From Triatoma infestans (taxonomy: Eukaryota > Arthropoda > Insecta > Hemiptera > Reduviidae), in contig JAAEAF010000199.1 of assembly GCA_011037195.1 (NCBI GenBank), positions 1-64,000 of the forward strand: a stretch of 64,000 nucleotides of DNA, written 5' to 3'. This document shows, one piece after another, positions 47,688 through 57,434 of this stretch. Within the stretch, counting starts at the first letter, position 1; each line of letters opens with the position of its first letter. The position numbers were made by a program, and so were the translations under genes. The notes beneath the pieces are model-generated. The model had not been told where the DNA came from and made no database searches. It saw nothing but the letters and a program-made list of their open reading frames with translations.

Positions 47688-49052
47688 TCATTCCGCGGTA
47701 GGTAAGGGAATAAGGCGGCGCACTGGACGGGTGATAACACCGCTGCCAGTACGGACCGAGGCGACTCGGGAAACGTGATCGGGACCAGAGTGCAATGCTA
47801 CAATACGGCCAACGGGCCAATCGAGTGGAGCAGCGTTGGCGCATCGCACGTACACCACATCACCCACCACGGCATCAGAGCCAGGGCGGCGCCACTTCAT
47901 CCGCTGGAGCATGGAGTTTAAGTACTCTCGCGACCAGCGCTTCCAAAATGTCTGGGCCGTACGGCGCAGTACTTGCCAGCGATGGCGAACAGAGGCTTCA
48001 GCGGGAATAGGGACCTCAGGCAGACAAAGCAATGAGGAGCCAATGAGAAAGTGTCCAGGGGTGAGGTACCCTGCGGACTCATTAGGGTCCGAGGCTATAG
48101 GAATTAGAGGCCGGCTGTTTAACACCGCTTCAATGCGGGCAAAGAGTGTGAAATATTCCTCTGCAGAATATGGGCGTTCGCCAGCGAGGCGCACTAGCAG
48201 GGTTTTGACTGACTTAACTCCGGCTTCCCAAAGTCCACCAAAGTGCGGTGCATACGGGGGGTTAAACTGCCAGGAAACGGCACGGTTACTCAGATGAGAG
48301 TCAATGACCGCTGAGGAGTCGCGTAGGAAATCATAAAGGGAGCGCAATTCTTTCGCGGCACCCACGAAGTTACGCCCACAGTCCGAATAAATACAATTCG
48401 GCAAGCCACGCCGAGCTATAAAGCGGTCGAAAGCGGCTAAAAAACAGTCCGTGGACAGTGCAGAGGCAAATTCTAAATGCAGGGCCTTGGTGGCCGAGCA
48501 CACGAATAAACATAAGTAGCCCTTCGTGGTTACATAAGAGCGAAGTGATGCACTGCGCGTCGGAAATGGACCTGCAAAATCCACACCAACGTGAGCAAAC
48601 GGACGGGCGGCTGTAACTCGGTGCGCGGGTAAAGGGGCCATGACCGGTTGATAAGAAGGAGCCCTGAAACGATGACAGGTCATGCAGCGATAAATACACT
48701 TGCGAAGTAAACACCTCAGAGAAACAATCCAGTACCTTTCGCGTATAGCTGGGAGCACGGTATTAGAACCAGAGTGCAGGTGTAAGATATGATAATGCGT
48801 ACAAATGAGCATCGATAAATGGGCCTGCTTTGGCAACAGCAGCGGGTGTTTCGAGCGAAACGGCAAAGAAGACTGCTGGAGTCTTCCGCCCACCCTGACG
48901 AGTCCAGATTCGTCAAGGAAAGGGTTTAGGGTAGCCAAAGAGGGGGGTGCAGGTAACGAAGTGCGGAGCGCGTGTAGTAAATCAGTAAAGTAGTGAGCCT
49001 GGGTTAGGCGAACTAGGGTGAGCTCCGACTGCATGAGCTCGTCAGTGGTCAA
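47688..49052 (-). CDS. pol: BEL/Pao integrase with C-terminal DUF5641 (3' part of the polyprotein)
   Basis: A 454-codon frame, coding in fact from about 49115 because conserved sequence precedes the first ATG. An HHCC zinc-binding domain is visible (H88/H93 with C123 and C126 in YRCMTC), then the integrase catalytic core with D158 (GVDFAGPF), D224 (YSDCGRNFVG) and E276 (GGLWEAGVK). Residues about 355-450 form DUF5641 (RRTAQTFWKRWSREYL...GDVVYV...PVGRI...RPVRRLIPL), the usual BEL/Pao C terminus. It would join the element DNA to the chromosome and create the GATTT duplication. Within this frame I see no internal break. It ends 162 bp before the 3' LTR. Confidence 0.95.
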   Translation of the reverse strand: MTTDELMQSELTLVRLTQAHYFTDLLHALRTSLPAPPSLATLNPFLDESGLVRVGGRLQQSSLPFRSKHPLLLPKQAHLSMLICTHYHILHLHSGSNTVLPAIRERYWIVSLRCLLRKCIYRCMTCHRFRAPSYQPVMAPLPAHRVTAARPFAHVGVDFAGPFPTRSASLRSYVTTKGYLCLFVCSATKALHLEFASALSTDCFLAAFDRFIARRGLPNCIYSDCGRNFVGAAKELRSLYDFLRDSSAVIDSHLSNRAVSWQFNPPYAPHFGGLWEAGVKSVKTLLVRLAGERPYSAEEYFTLFARIEAVLNSRPLIPIASDPNESAGYLTPGHFLIGSSLLCLPEVPIPAEASVRHRWQVLRRTAQTFWKRWSREYLNSMLQRMKWRRPGSDAVVGDVVYVRCANAAPLDWPVGRIVALHSGPDHVSRVASVRTGSGVITRPVRRLIPLPTAE

Positions 49053-49957
49053 TGGGACGCGGAGAGGCCCGCGATCATGAAAATCGAGTCGAGTAATGCG
49101 AGTGAACCGAAGGATCCCTTAAGTAGGGTGAAAGAACTGAATCTACGTAGGGATTCCAGCAATGTGTCTGGGGAGGGGTCGATGACGCTCGCACGGTGCA
49201 GGGTAGCTATTAAATTAGTGGCTTCAGTAACAGAGGTAGGTTCAGGGTGCGTTACTGCAAACGGAGGGGGCCAGAACGCCTTGGATAAGGTCAAAAAAGA
49301 GGGGCCATGGAGCCACAAGGCCTGGGTTTCCTTCTTAGTGAAATTAGCGGGGGGTATTGCCCGAGTAGCTAAATCAGCAGGGTTCTGTGAAGTGGGCACG
49401 TAAGCCCAGTGAGAGTCTGGCACCAATTCCTGAACCAGAGACACTCGGTTGGCCACAAAGGTATGTAGACAATGAGGGGGGGTGTGAAGCCAGTGAAGGA
49501 CATCACGGGAGTCCGAGTAAAATCGGGGACGACTGGACACAACAGAGAGGGCGGAAACGCCTGAGGCAACATATAGCCTGCTGAGTAAGACCGCAGCACA
49601 CAATTCGAGTCTAGGAATTGACAGAGTTTTGAGAGGGGCAACGCGCGATTTAGCTATCCATAAGGTGGGGTAGACATGAGCGTCTTGGCGAAAGATTAAG
49701 TAAATAGAAGCGGCATAGGCCTGGGCCGACGCATCGCAAAATCCAACCACCTCAATAGGGAAGGACGCTGAGTGAGGTACATAACGGGGAATGCAAATGT
49801 CAGTCACTAAAGGTAACTGGCGGATAATGGTTAGCGCGTTGCCAAGTAACGGCTCGTACAGGGGGTCATCCCAGGGCAACTGGGCGACCCATAGCTGTTG
49901 CAATAAAATTTTTAAAGTGGAGGTCACAGGTGCCAGGTAACCTAGCGGGTCAAACAC
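49049..49957 (-). CDS. pol: BEL/Pao RT connection and RNase H (middle part of the polyprotein)
   Basis: A 302-codon frame that continues the polyprotein after a frameshift; its apparent ATG is not a real start. It opens with the conserved FDPLGYLAPVT segment of the Pao peptidase A17/RT-connection family and then has an RNase H fold with the four expected acidic residues: D75 (GFCDAS), E118 (PRLELCA), D149 (YSDSRD) and D195 (NPADLATR). RNase H removes the RNA strand during reverse transcription. The last ~25 residues are out of frame: homology moves to the integrase frame near 49115-49122, so a second one-base shift lies there. Overlap of 16 bp with the upstream frame and 4 bp with the downstream one is a by-product of these shifts. 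Confidence 0.92.
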   Translation of the reverse strand: MFDPLGYLAPVTSTLKILLQQLWVAQLPWDDPLYEPLLGNALTIIRQLPLVTDICIPRYVPHSASFPIEVVGFCDASAQAYAASIYLIFRQDAHVYPTLWIAKSRVAPLKTLSIPRLELCAAVLLSRLYVASGVSALSVVSSRPRFYSDSRDVLHWLHTPPHCLHTFVANRVSLVQELVPDSHWAYVPTSQNPADLATRAIPPANFTKKETQALWLHGPSFLTLSKAFWPPPFAVTHPEPTSVTEATNLIATLHRASVIDPSPDTLLESLRRFSSFTLLKGSFGSLALLDSIFMIAGLSASH

Positions 49958-52932
49958 TCGCGCAATGTACGATAAAATGGAACGTTAGTGAGATCGCCAT
50001 AAAAGGGGCATAGAGAAAATCTTAACACGTCCGAGTTAGGGTCCCATAGGATGCCCAAAATTGGAAAGGCGTGTTCGCCGGAGTCAAATGGGATGGCACA
50101 ACACTCGGGTTGATTTCGCCACTTGGCCAATAAAGCAGGAGAATTTGAGGCCCATTTCTTGAGTCTAAACCCGCCCTTAATGAGTAGCTCTTCGAGCTGC
50201 TGGCGAAGTAACAAAGCTGTAGGGGCGTCCGGGGCTCCGGTAATCACATCATCGACGTAGGTGCATGTTTTAATGGCATTGGAAGCTAAGGGGAACGTTC
50301 CCCCATGGTCTTGAACGAGCTGTAACAAAACACGTTGGGCCAAAAAGGCGGATGGCGTTAAGCCATATGTTACGGTATTTAATTCCATTTCCTTGACCTC
50401 GCCTTTGGGGTCGGGGCGACACATAATGTGCTGGTGACATCGGTCTTGCGGGCGTATAAGAACCTGGCGGTACATTTTTTCAATGTCAGCCGTGAGGGCA
50501 ATAGGGTTAAGCCTAAAAGAGAGTAGTATCGAACAAATGTCGCGCTGGAGCTTTGGGCCAGGTAGTAGGCGGTCGTTGAGTGACAGATAATTAATGTCCT
50601 TGGCGGAGGCGTTGAACACCACTCGCACACGAGCGGAGTCGGAGGGGCCCTTGGTCACCACATGATGAGGAATAATGTAGTCCACGAAAGTGTCAGCCTC
50701 AGTCATATGGTTCAACCGTAGGTATTCCTGCATAAATTTAGAATATTCTGTATGAAGTGTGGGTTTACTCCGTACCCGGCGCTCCAAATTATTTAGTGAG
50801 GCCCGTGGAGGAATGGCGTTAACGGCTAACGGGGGGCTTCCCTGCTTGAAGGGAAGTGCGACTATGTAACGACCCTCAGCGTCACGGGAGTGAGTTTCAA
50901 GGAAGTGCTGTTCCACCCAGGCATCGGCAGGGTCAACATTATAGGGGACCTCTTCGATCTCCCAGAACTTCTGGAGTTGGCCAGCCAGATCGCAGGAAAC
51001 ATGGAGAGAAGTTAGGCGCATGTCAGGTTGCGCGGAGGCAAGGGCGCCTAGTATGACAATTCCGAAGTGAGTAGGAATGGCGGATAGGCCCTCCATATTC
51101 TGCACCGGGTCGCCTTGACATAACAGAAGTGGGAAGACTTCAGCTCCTAGGAGCATGTCCACGGGAGCGGGAGTTCCAAAATGCGGGTCCGCTAGAGGTA
51201 AGTGCGAGTACCGTTGAAGTAGCGACTGAGGTATAGAATGCGTGGGGAAGGAAGCTGCTATAGAAGGCAGCACTAACGCGTGTACAGGGAGTTTAAAAGT
51301 CTTAACGCGTGACTGAAGAGTGCAATTAATGAGTCCGGAGGCGGAAACCGGCGCGTTGCCAACCCCGGTGACCTGAGCGCGTGTAGCGGCAGTGTGCAGT
51401 CCTAAAAAGGCCACACATGACTGGGATATAGCAGAAATCTGTGAACCCGGGTCCAAGACAGCTCGGATAACGTGTGAATTTCCCCAAGCGTCGGAGATGC
51501 TGGCGTTGAGGGTGCCCAACAATACCTGCGGCATACCAGCGTCATTGGCACTGAAAAAGCATGCCTGCTCGGGTTCTGCTGGTTTTACAGTGGGGGAAGG
51601 CAATGCGGGTAGTGGAGCCTCAGGGGCTGAAGGGCGTTGAGAAGGGGGTGTGGGTTCGGAGTGCAGCAGGGTGTTATGCCGGTTAGACTGGCACACACGG
51701 CATAAAAATCGGGACTGACACTGGGAGCGTAAATGATTGCCTAGACAGTTGAAACAACGCCTTTTAGTACGAAGAAAGTCATATTTGCGGTCCAGAGATA
51801 AAGTGGCAAACTGAGGGCAGACAGACAATACGTGTGGTGCGCGACATAAAATACAAACACTTGGAGGTGATTTGGAACGGCTCTCCGTACGGGGTTTCAC
51901 TTGAGTAGGGTTTGAGTTGAGCATAAAAATGCTACGCGAGGGTGTTTTAACTTCTTTAGCAAACTGGGAACTACGAGTAGAGGGTGTGGGGTGAGGAGAC
52001 AGTTCCATGGTTTGCACCTGCTGAACTACAAAGTCAATAAGGTTTTGGAATGTGGGTATTCCTGAAGTGGCCATTCGATCTTCGAACTTATGGGTAATGT
52101 CTGCATTTAAATTTCGAAGCGCTAGGGAGAATAATAAAAAATCAGTTAAATCGTCCAAATTCATGGCCTTAAGGGCACTAACTGAGCTCCTATGTGTGTT
52201 AAGGAAGTCCTTCAAATGGGACAGAGAAGATGAGGATTGTTTTTTAAAGAGGTCGAGTTTTGAAAAATACATGGAAGCTATTCTACGTGGATTGGCATAC
52301 CGAGATATCAGAGCTTGGTATGCTACCTGATAATTTTCGCCAGTGAATGGTAAGCCAGAAATGACAGAGGCGGCTTCGCCTTTCAGAGCGGTTTTAAGAT
52401 ATTGGAACCGCTGGGTGTCATTAATGCCTGGAGCTTGGTGTATCAATGACGTAAATAACGAGAAGAATTCCGGCCAAGCTTGTACATTTCCGTCAAACTG
52501 GGGAATCCGGATTTTCTCCAGCGGGTTGAAATAGCTAGTGGAAGCGCCTTGAGGTGTTGAAACAGTGGCCGAAGGAGGCGCAGGCTCTTGCTTTTTAAGA
52601 GCTAAGTAGAGACATTCGATTTGGATTGTCAAATCACGAAATGAGTTCCGAACTTGGCGCGTTTCAATTTGATCCTCCTTCTTTAAGACGACATTGAGGT
52701 CTAATAATTTCGACTGAACAATCTTAAATTCCTGAGCGAGCGGTTCCAACCGGGAGACATATGCTTGAAGAGCTCTTAGTTGTGAAATATCAAAATCTTT
52801 GACGATTTGGTATATGGATGACGCATCAGCGAAAATGTCCTCCCGCTCCGCCACCAAACGCTGAGCCGACTGCAGTACTTGGGAGTAATCGCGGGACGAT
52901 TCGCTTTTGACCGATACTTGTTCCTTAGGCAT
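49942..52932 (-). CDS. gag-pol: BEL/Pao Gag-protease-reverse transcriptase (5' part of the polyprotein)
   Basis: A 996-codon frame from an ATG at 52930-52932, the first in-frame ATG after the leader. Residues about 40-115 look coiled-coil. DUF1759 (gag) spans about 141-285, opening with IRIPQFDGN. Two CX2CX3HX4C zinc knuckles start at C360 and C393, and a third Cys/His cluster (CRVC...H...H) at C411; these would bind nucleic acid in the particle. The aspartic protease has D494 in LDPGSQ, with Pro where many relatives have Ser, Thr or Gln. RT shows ADIEKMYRQV, TYGLTPSAF and the catalytic YVDD at residues 892-895 (50248-50259). The product should be cleaved into capsid and enzymes in cytoplasmic particles. 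The frame ends shortly after the RT thumb region through a one-base shift in a short A/T run near 49975; the next domain continues in the frame beginning at 49957. Confidence 0.95.
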   Translation of the reverse strand: MPKEQVSVKSESSRDYSQVLQSAQRLVAEREDIFADASSIYQIVKDFDISQLRALQAYVSRLEPLAQEFKIVQSKLLDLNVVLKKEDQIETRQVRNSFRDLTIQIECLYLALKKQEPAPPSATVSTPQGASTSYFNPLEKIRIPQFDGNVQAWPEFFSLFTSLIHQAPGINDTQRFQYLKTALKGEAASVISGLPFTGENYQVAYQALISRYANPRRIASMYFSKLDLFKKQSSSSLSHLKDFLNTHRSSVSALKAMNLDDLTDFLLFSLALRNLNADITHKFEDRMATSGIPTFQNLIDFVVQQVQTMELSPHPTPSTRSSQFAKEVKTPSRSIFMLNSNPTQVKPRTESRSKSPPSVCILCRAPHVLSVCPQFATLSLDRKYDFLRTKRRCFNCLGNHLRSQCQSRFLCRVCQSNRHNTLLHSEPTPPSQRPSAPEAPLPALPSPTVKPAEPEQACFFSANDAGMPQVLLGTLNASISDAWGNSHVIRAVLDPGSQISAISQSCVAFLGLHTAATRAQVTGVGNAPVSASGLINCTLQSRVKTFKLPVHALVLPSIAASFPTHSIPQSLLQRYSHLPLADPHFGTPAPVDMLLGAEVFPLLLCQGDPVQNMEGLSAIPTHFGIVILGALASAQPDMRLTSLHVSCDLAGQLQKFWEIEEVPYNVDPADAWVEQHFLETHSRDAEGRYIVALPFKQGSPPLAVNAIPPRASLNNLERRVRSKPTLHTEYSKFMQEYLRLNHMTEADTFVDYIIPHHVVTKGPSDSARVRVVFNASAKDINYLSLNDRLLPGPKLQRDICSILLSFRLNPIALTADIEKMYRQVLIRPQDRCHQHIMCRPDPKGEVKEMELNTVTYGLTPSAFLAQRVLLQLVQDHGGTFPLASNAIKTCTYVDDVITGAPDAPTALLLRQQLEELLIKGGFRLKKWASNSPALLAKWRNQPECCAIPFDSGEHAFPILGILWDPNSDVLRFSLCPFYGDLTNVPFYRTLRECLTR

Positions 52933-54026
52933 TCTGGAAGGGTTAGGATGAATGAGGGGTGAACAATGCGAGGAACGAATGGAGTTGAATTAGCAAATTC
53001 AATTCGAGTCAGAATGGAAATTGATTTGAACTGGGGAATTTTAAATAGAAATCATAAACTGTAGCGGTATCCAAATACACTTTTAAAATTGAAGAGTTGC
53101 AGCTGAAAATAAAATTAAACTACGAAGTGTTAATGTGCGAGGAGCAAATTCCTTCAACACAAGTACCGGAGAAGTTAATAATTTAAACGGTGGTACTTTA
53201 ATAATTCGGGAGTTAAAGAACAATCAAACGTCAACCACTTAATATTGTTCTCAATTAGAATAAAATAAATAGTTCAAAGAAATTAACTGTAATTAAATTA
53301 CGTAAAAATAATCCACAATAGTGAAAAGAATAAGGAAACAAAATGAGTTTAAAATGTCCAGCTGTTTATAGACGATAAAGTTTTAATAAGATTAAGGGGG
53401 ATTTAAACGTGTTTACGGAAATTATCAATTGGTAAACAAGAAAATATATCTGTTGGTAAACAAACGAGTAGGTGTGCGCTCGACCTGCGCTCGTGTGTGA
53501 GACGTGGGAATTAACGTGTATGAGTTGTTAGCAAAGCTCACTAGATAGCAGTGTAGGAGGTTGAAATTTGAAGTTCGCGGCTTTTTTATGGAGATCGTAC
53601 CAACGCGCCCAAAGTTGAGAGCGCCTTCAAAAATCAAACCAGTGAAGAATAATTGAATTTGCACTTTACACCCTCTTCTACTTTGCACACAGGAAATCAA
53701 CAAATAACTCTATTTTTAGACCAAACCAATACAAACTTGTACTCAACTTTGCAAGATTTGTCGTTTTTAAGACTTTACAATTTACTTATGAATAAAACTT
53801 TAATTATGTGAATTTCGAATTTCTGGATTGAAATTTGAAAATTATTGAGTAGAATTGTTGAAAATGACAATAGGGTAATTACTCAAATTGTTTCAAGTAA
53901 ATTTAATTGAAATTACTTCCGTTTCAATAAATTTGGGTATAATTTAATTTAAATTGGGTTCAAAATTTGCAAAATTAGACTTCTGGGATTTTCGTATTCT
54001 ACAAAATTATACAAAACCGTTCGAAA
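52933..54026 (-). other. BEL/Pao leader (5' untranslated region)
   Basis: About 1.1 kb of AT-rich sequence between PBS and the gag start. No ORF longer than about 90 codons and no recognised motif. It should contain the packaging signal of the element, but nothing marks it by eye. Confidence 0.7.
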
Positions 54027-54044
54027 TTCGGTTCGGTATGACCA
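54027..54044 (-). other. Candidate primer-binding site of the BEL/Pao element
   Basis: Four bases after the 5' LTR the minus strand reads TGGTCATACCGAACCGAA, whose plus-strand form ends in ACCA as a tRNA 3' end would. The wider plus-strand string (TTCGAAATTCGGTTCGG then TATGACCA) looks loosely like a T-arm plus acceptor strand; the closest tRNA I can think of is tRNA-Tyr, but the match is imperfect. Confidence 0.55.
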
Positions 54045-54048
54045 TTTA

Positions 54049-54649
54049 TGTTTAATATCGGGTCTACAAAACAGGGGGGTGGACTGTATGTATTGTCTCC
54101 TGGCGTAACCAGGAGTTCCAAAGGGGGGTCTCGACAAGTCTGTATAATATGAGAAAAAGGTTGTGAGCACTCACCTTGCAAATCTTCTAAGCTGGCACGT
54201 ACGGGGTAGCGTATACCTGTTCAAACAGAGCAAATAGATCGATCTACAAGTCAGAATGAACCTTAAATATACCTGTTGCCCTGGAAGAAGCTGCAGGCAG
54301 GCGTCCTTGAGGTAATCCCAGATGAAATATAATGTACTACAAATGAGTTCAACTGTAATAGCTAACACTGAATTTGGAGGGTCAACAAATTCCACACAAA
54401 TTAACTGGGTGCTTATCTAAGCCGGGTGTCGGAATAAAACTCTACTCAATCACAGCGGGTCCGACATACAAAATAAAACTTATCAGCGGGTTGTTACTCT
54501 TAAAACAGAACTACATTCACTGGGTGATAGCACGAATAGCACTTATCTACACGGGTGTAACATTCAAAAACAGAGGAGTTCCCGCTTGGCGGCGCGGAGA
54601 GCCGGCGCGCACGTAAAGTGGCGCAGCCGAACGGGGAAGTTCGTAAACA
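54049..54649 (-). repeat. 5' LTR of the BEL/Pao element (601 bp)
   Basis: Partner of 46926-47525. Being upstream of gag on the minus strand it should carry the promoter and the start of the genomic RNA. I did not identify a confident TATA box or polyadenylation signal position. Confidence 0.97.
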
Positions 54650-54654
54650 GATTT
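54650..54654. other. Target site duplication GATTT (right)
   Basis: Second copy of the 5-bp duplication; 5 bp is in the usual range for BEL/Pao integrases. Confidence 0.95.
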
Positions 54655-57434
54655 AATTAACATAAATTAATATTTGTTTTAGGCTATTCTAGTCAATGTG
54701 GTACAGTATTGTTGGTCAACTTCGGAATGTCAGTTTCGGCAAGTGTTGAAAGTAAAAAAGTTATCGATTTCAAGAATATTTAGTATTTCATTTCACGTGT
54801 CATTAGAATTATTTTTTTCTTTGTGGGTTTCAAATGTCAAAAATTCGCAGAATTTCCGGTTGAGAAAAAAACGTATAATATATTCGAATAAACTTGTAAA
54901 TACACGAAATTATATAGGTGGCTATTGCTTGATGGACTATGAAGACACGTGAAGCTTGGCAAATTCAATTATTACTAGTGAATCGGATGATTCGTCATTT
55001 CATGACAGTTAATATAAGAGTAGCAAAGAATTACTAAGTCACTCATTTTGGCCAGGGGCAGATGTGGATGCTATGTTAGACGCTTTTACATGGCAATAAG
55101 GATGAAAAGTAGATCTGGCGGCATACAGTATAATTTTTCGAAGCTTTTACATTACATTATTATTCGATAATGATTTAATAGAAAAAAATTGTACAATGGT
55201 CAAATTCCCGCGCTGAAATGTTACTAATTACGACATATGTTTCCAATAATTCAAATTTGAAAAAGTGGAAGGACGTCATAGTGGACGAAATGAAGTTTTC
55301 AGTACTGGAATGTAAGTTTTTAAGAATCTATTAAAATACACTTAGCCGCAACTAATTCACTTAGCTCGTTCACCTGTGCAGGCTAAAAAAAAAATGAGGC
55401 AGCCAGGGGATAATCACAGGCGTCTCGGCGTTATTTTTGGATCTTGATGTGAAATTCGATTTCCGCCGAGGTATTATAAAGCTCTAAAATTAGCGGCGTG
55501 TTTTCGGTACCTCTTTCCTTTTCACTTTATCATATTTATTATACCCTAATATTCAGTCTTTTTAGCATGTTGGTTTCTAGCATTATTTCAGTTTCGTCAG
55601 CTGCTCGCCTAATATGGTCGGCGAAGCTTATCTCAGTTTGAAACATCATTCCTAGATATTTAGCGGCTGACATTGTAAATGCGGTTTCATCGCCGGCTGG
55701 CAACTTGAAGGTAAGCCATGGCTACATGATAAAAACTGTTTTCGGAGCATTAATGATGCTACAGTTACACTTATTCCGTCATATGTTGGGTTTAACGGAC
55801 GTCGCATTAGATTGGCTGGCGACGACGATCACGTGCGGGCTGGGGCACGTGCTTCCCGGGGTGGGGAAACCTATGAACGCATGTCTTTTCGGATTAGAGC
55901 GCTTGCTTCTTAATTACTAGTTATGGCAATCAATTTGATACTATATTCTAAGTTTAGGATGAAATAACAATAGAAATTCATTAAAATATACGAAGCCACA
56001 ATTACGTCACGTTTGTTTAGGCTAAACTCAGGCTAAAAAATATTACGCATCCAACGGAGAATCACAGGCGTCTCGACGATATTTTTGGATTTTGATGTAA
56101 AATTCTATTTTAGTCGAAGTGTTATAAAGCTCTAAAATTTGCGTCTGTGTAGCCGCTACCGCCTGCCTTTACACTTTATTATTTTTATTGTACTCAAATA
56201 TTCAGTGTTTCTAGCATGTTGGTTTCTAGCATCAATTCAGTATCGTCAGCTGCTCGTTGGGCGAAGCTCATCTTAGTTTGAAACGTCATCCCAAGATATT
56301 TAGCGGCTGGCTTTGAAAATATAGTTTCTTGGACGACTCGCAACTAGAAGGTAAGCCAAGGCTACATAATACAATCTGTTTTCATAGAAATTTGAAAAGC
56401 TATAAAAGCAGGTGATTTTGGATTAGAGTGCATATTTCTAAATGTATTTCTGGTAAAAACGCAATTTAATACAACCGCAATACTTCCACTTACTAGGAGT
56501 AAAAGAAAATAAAAATTGCCCATTAGAACTATAATAATTGCAGTAAAACCGTAGTTATGTTGTTGTTTCATACCATAATTTTGCACATGGTAAATCCTCA
56601 TTCTCTGAGGATTCCTTTATTTCAAAATTATAATTCTTCTTAAGCAGAAAACTAAATTTCTGCAATGATGGTTATTAAATTTTACCCGAATTACACTATT
56701 AATTGATTATTATAATACTTTTTTACAGGTAGTGCGAGAGCGGTTGCTAACGGGAGTGCTTTGTATACTTTTTTATAAAAATAAATGATTATTTTAACTA
56801 GTGCGTTAAAAAAAAATTAGTCTACGGATAGTCCAAATTTCGCGCAGAATAGTAATGCGTTCTAGAATTTTGCGATTATAATATTTTAAACTGTGTCTTG
56901 TGTCCAGTGTAATGAAGTGAAAGAAGCAAGGACATGGAAGGATATGTAACTGCAAGAGATTGTTACATATTCCAACCTACAGCATTAAAGGTAGGCTGGG
57001 GAATTATAGTGGTCCATGTTTATGTTGTCTCTGGATTCTCCGTAATAGTATTGGTATAAAAATCTTAGAATGAAATGAACTCGGTTTAAATAAATTCAAA
57101 ATAATTATAATTCATTCAAATTATGTCAAGTCGCATGAATGTTTGCTACATAAATTCTATATTACTTAGTGCTTGTTAGAGATTGAATATTTGATACTAA
57201 TGAAAATGTGATGTATTATCTAATTCCTTGTGATATTATGTTTAGCAAAAATCTTCACTCTGGAAAATTCTTAGACTTTTCAGAATTTACTTTTCCATTC
57301 CAAATAGTTTCCTTAATAAAATGGTCAAATACTAAATAAGGTTTTATATAATTTATGACAACAATGATATCTTGCACGACACTGTTATGAATTTAATAAT
57401 TGGAATTATAATTATTTAATTAAACATTTATATG

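Larger units (their letters stand above)
46926..54649 (-). mobile_element. BEL/Pao LTR retrotransposon (7.7 kb, near-complete)
   Basis: Minus-strand element with all hallmarks: 5' LTR 54049-54649, PBS-like site, leader, one gag-pol reading frame now in three pieces (52932 down to 47688), polypurine tract, 3' LTR 46926-47525, and a 5-bp target duplication GATTT (46921-46925 and 54650-54654). Domain order gag (DUF1759) - zinc knuckles - aspartic protease - RT - RNase H - integrase - DUF5641, with integrase downstream of RNase H, and the DUF1759/DUF5641 pair assign it to BEL/Pao. No env-like ORF. The coding part is clearly more GC-rich than the array. The LTRs differ at seven substitutions and one indel by my reading, so insertion is fairly recent. 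Confidence 0.97.
46138..57434 (+). repeat. Macrosatellite unit U13 (subfamily B) split by a BEL/Pao element
   Basis: Unit sequence runs 46138-46925 and resumes at 54650. Removing the 7724-bp element and one copy of its 5-bp target duplication leaves 3568 bp, a normal unit. Dyad 55828-55853; stem-loop cluster near 56570-56663. Very close to U14 and U15. Confidence 0.95.

Noticed and set aside
48370..48714. Extra minus-strand ORFs overlapping the BEL integrase (also 47575-47844, 49369-49641, 50379-50630)
   Set aside because: Alternative frames of the real coding sequence with no domain match.
47795..52534. Plus-strand ORFs of 60-150 codons inside the BEL element
   Set aside because: They are antisense to the gag-pol frame, which has domain and catalytic-residue support; GC-rich coding sequence often leaves such shadows.
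52933..54048. Possible env-like or accessory gene in the BEL element
   Set aside because: No ORF of useful length or signal peptide/transmembrane pattern lies between LTR and gag, or between integrase and the 3' LTR.
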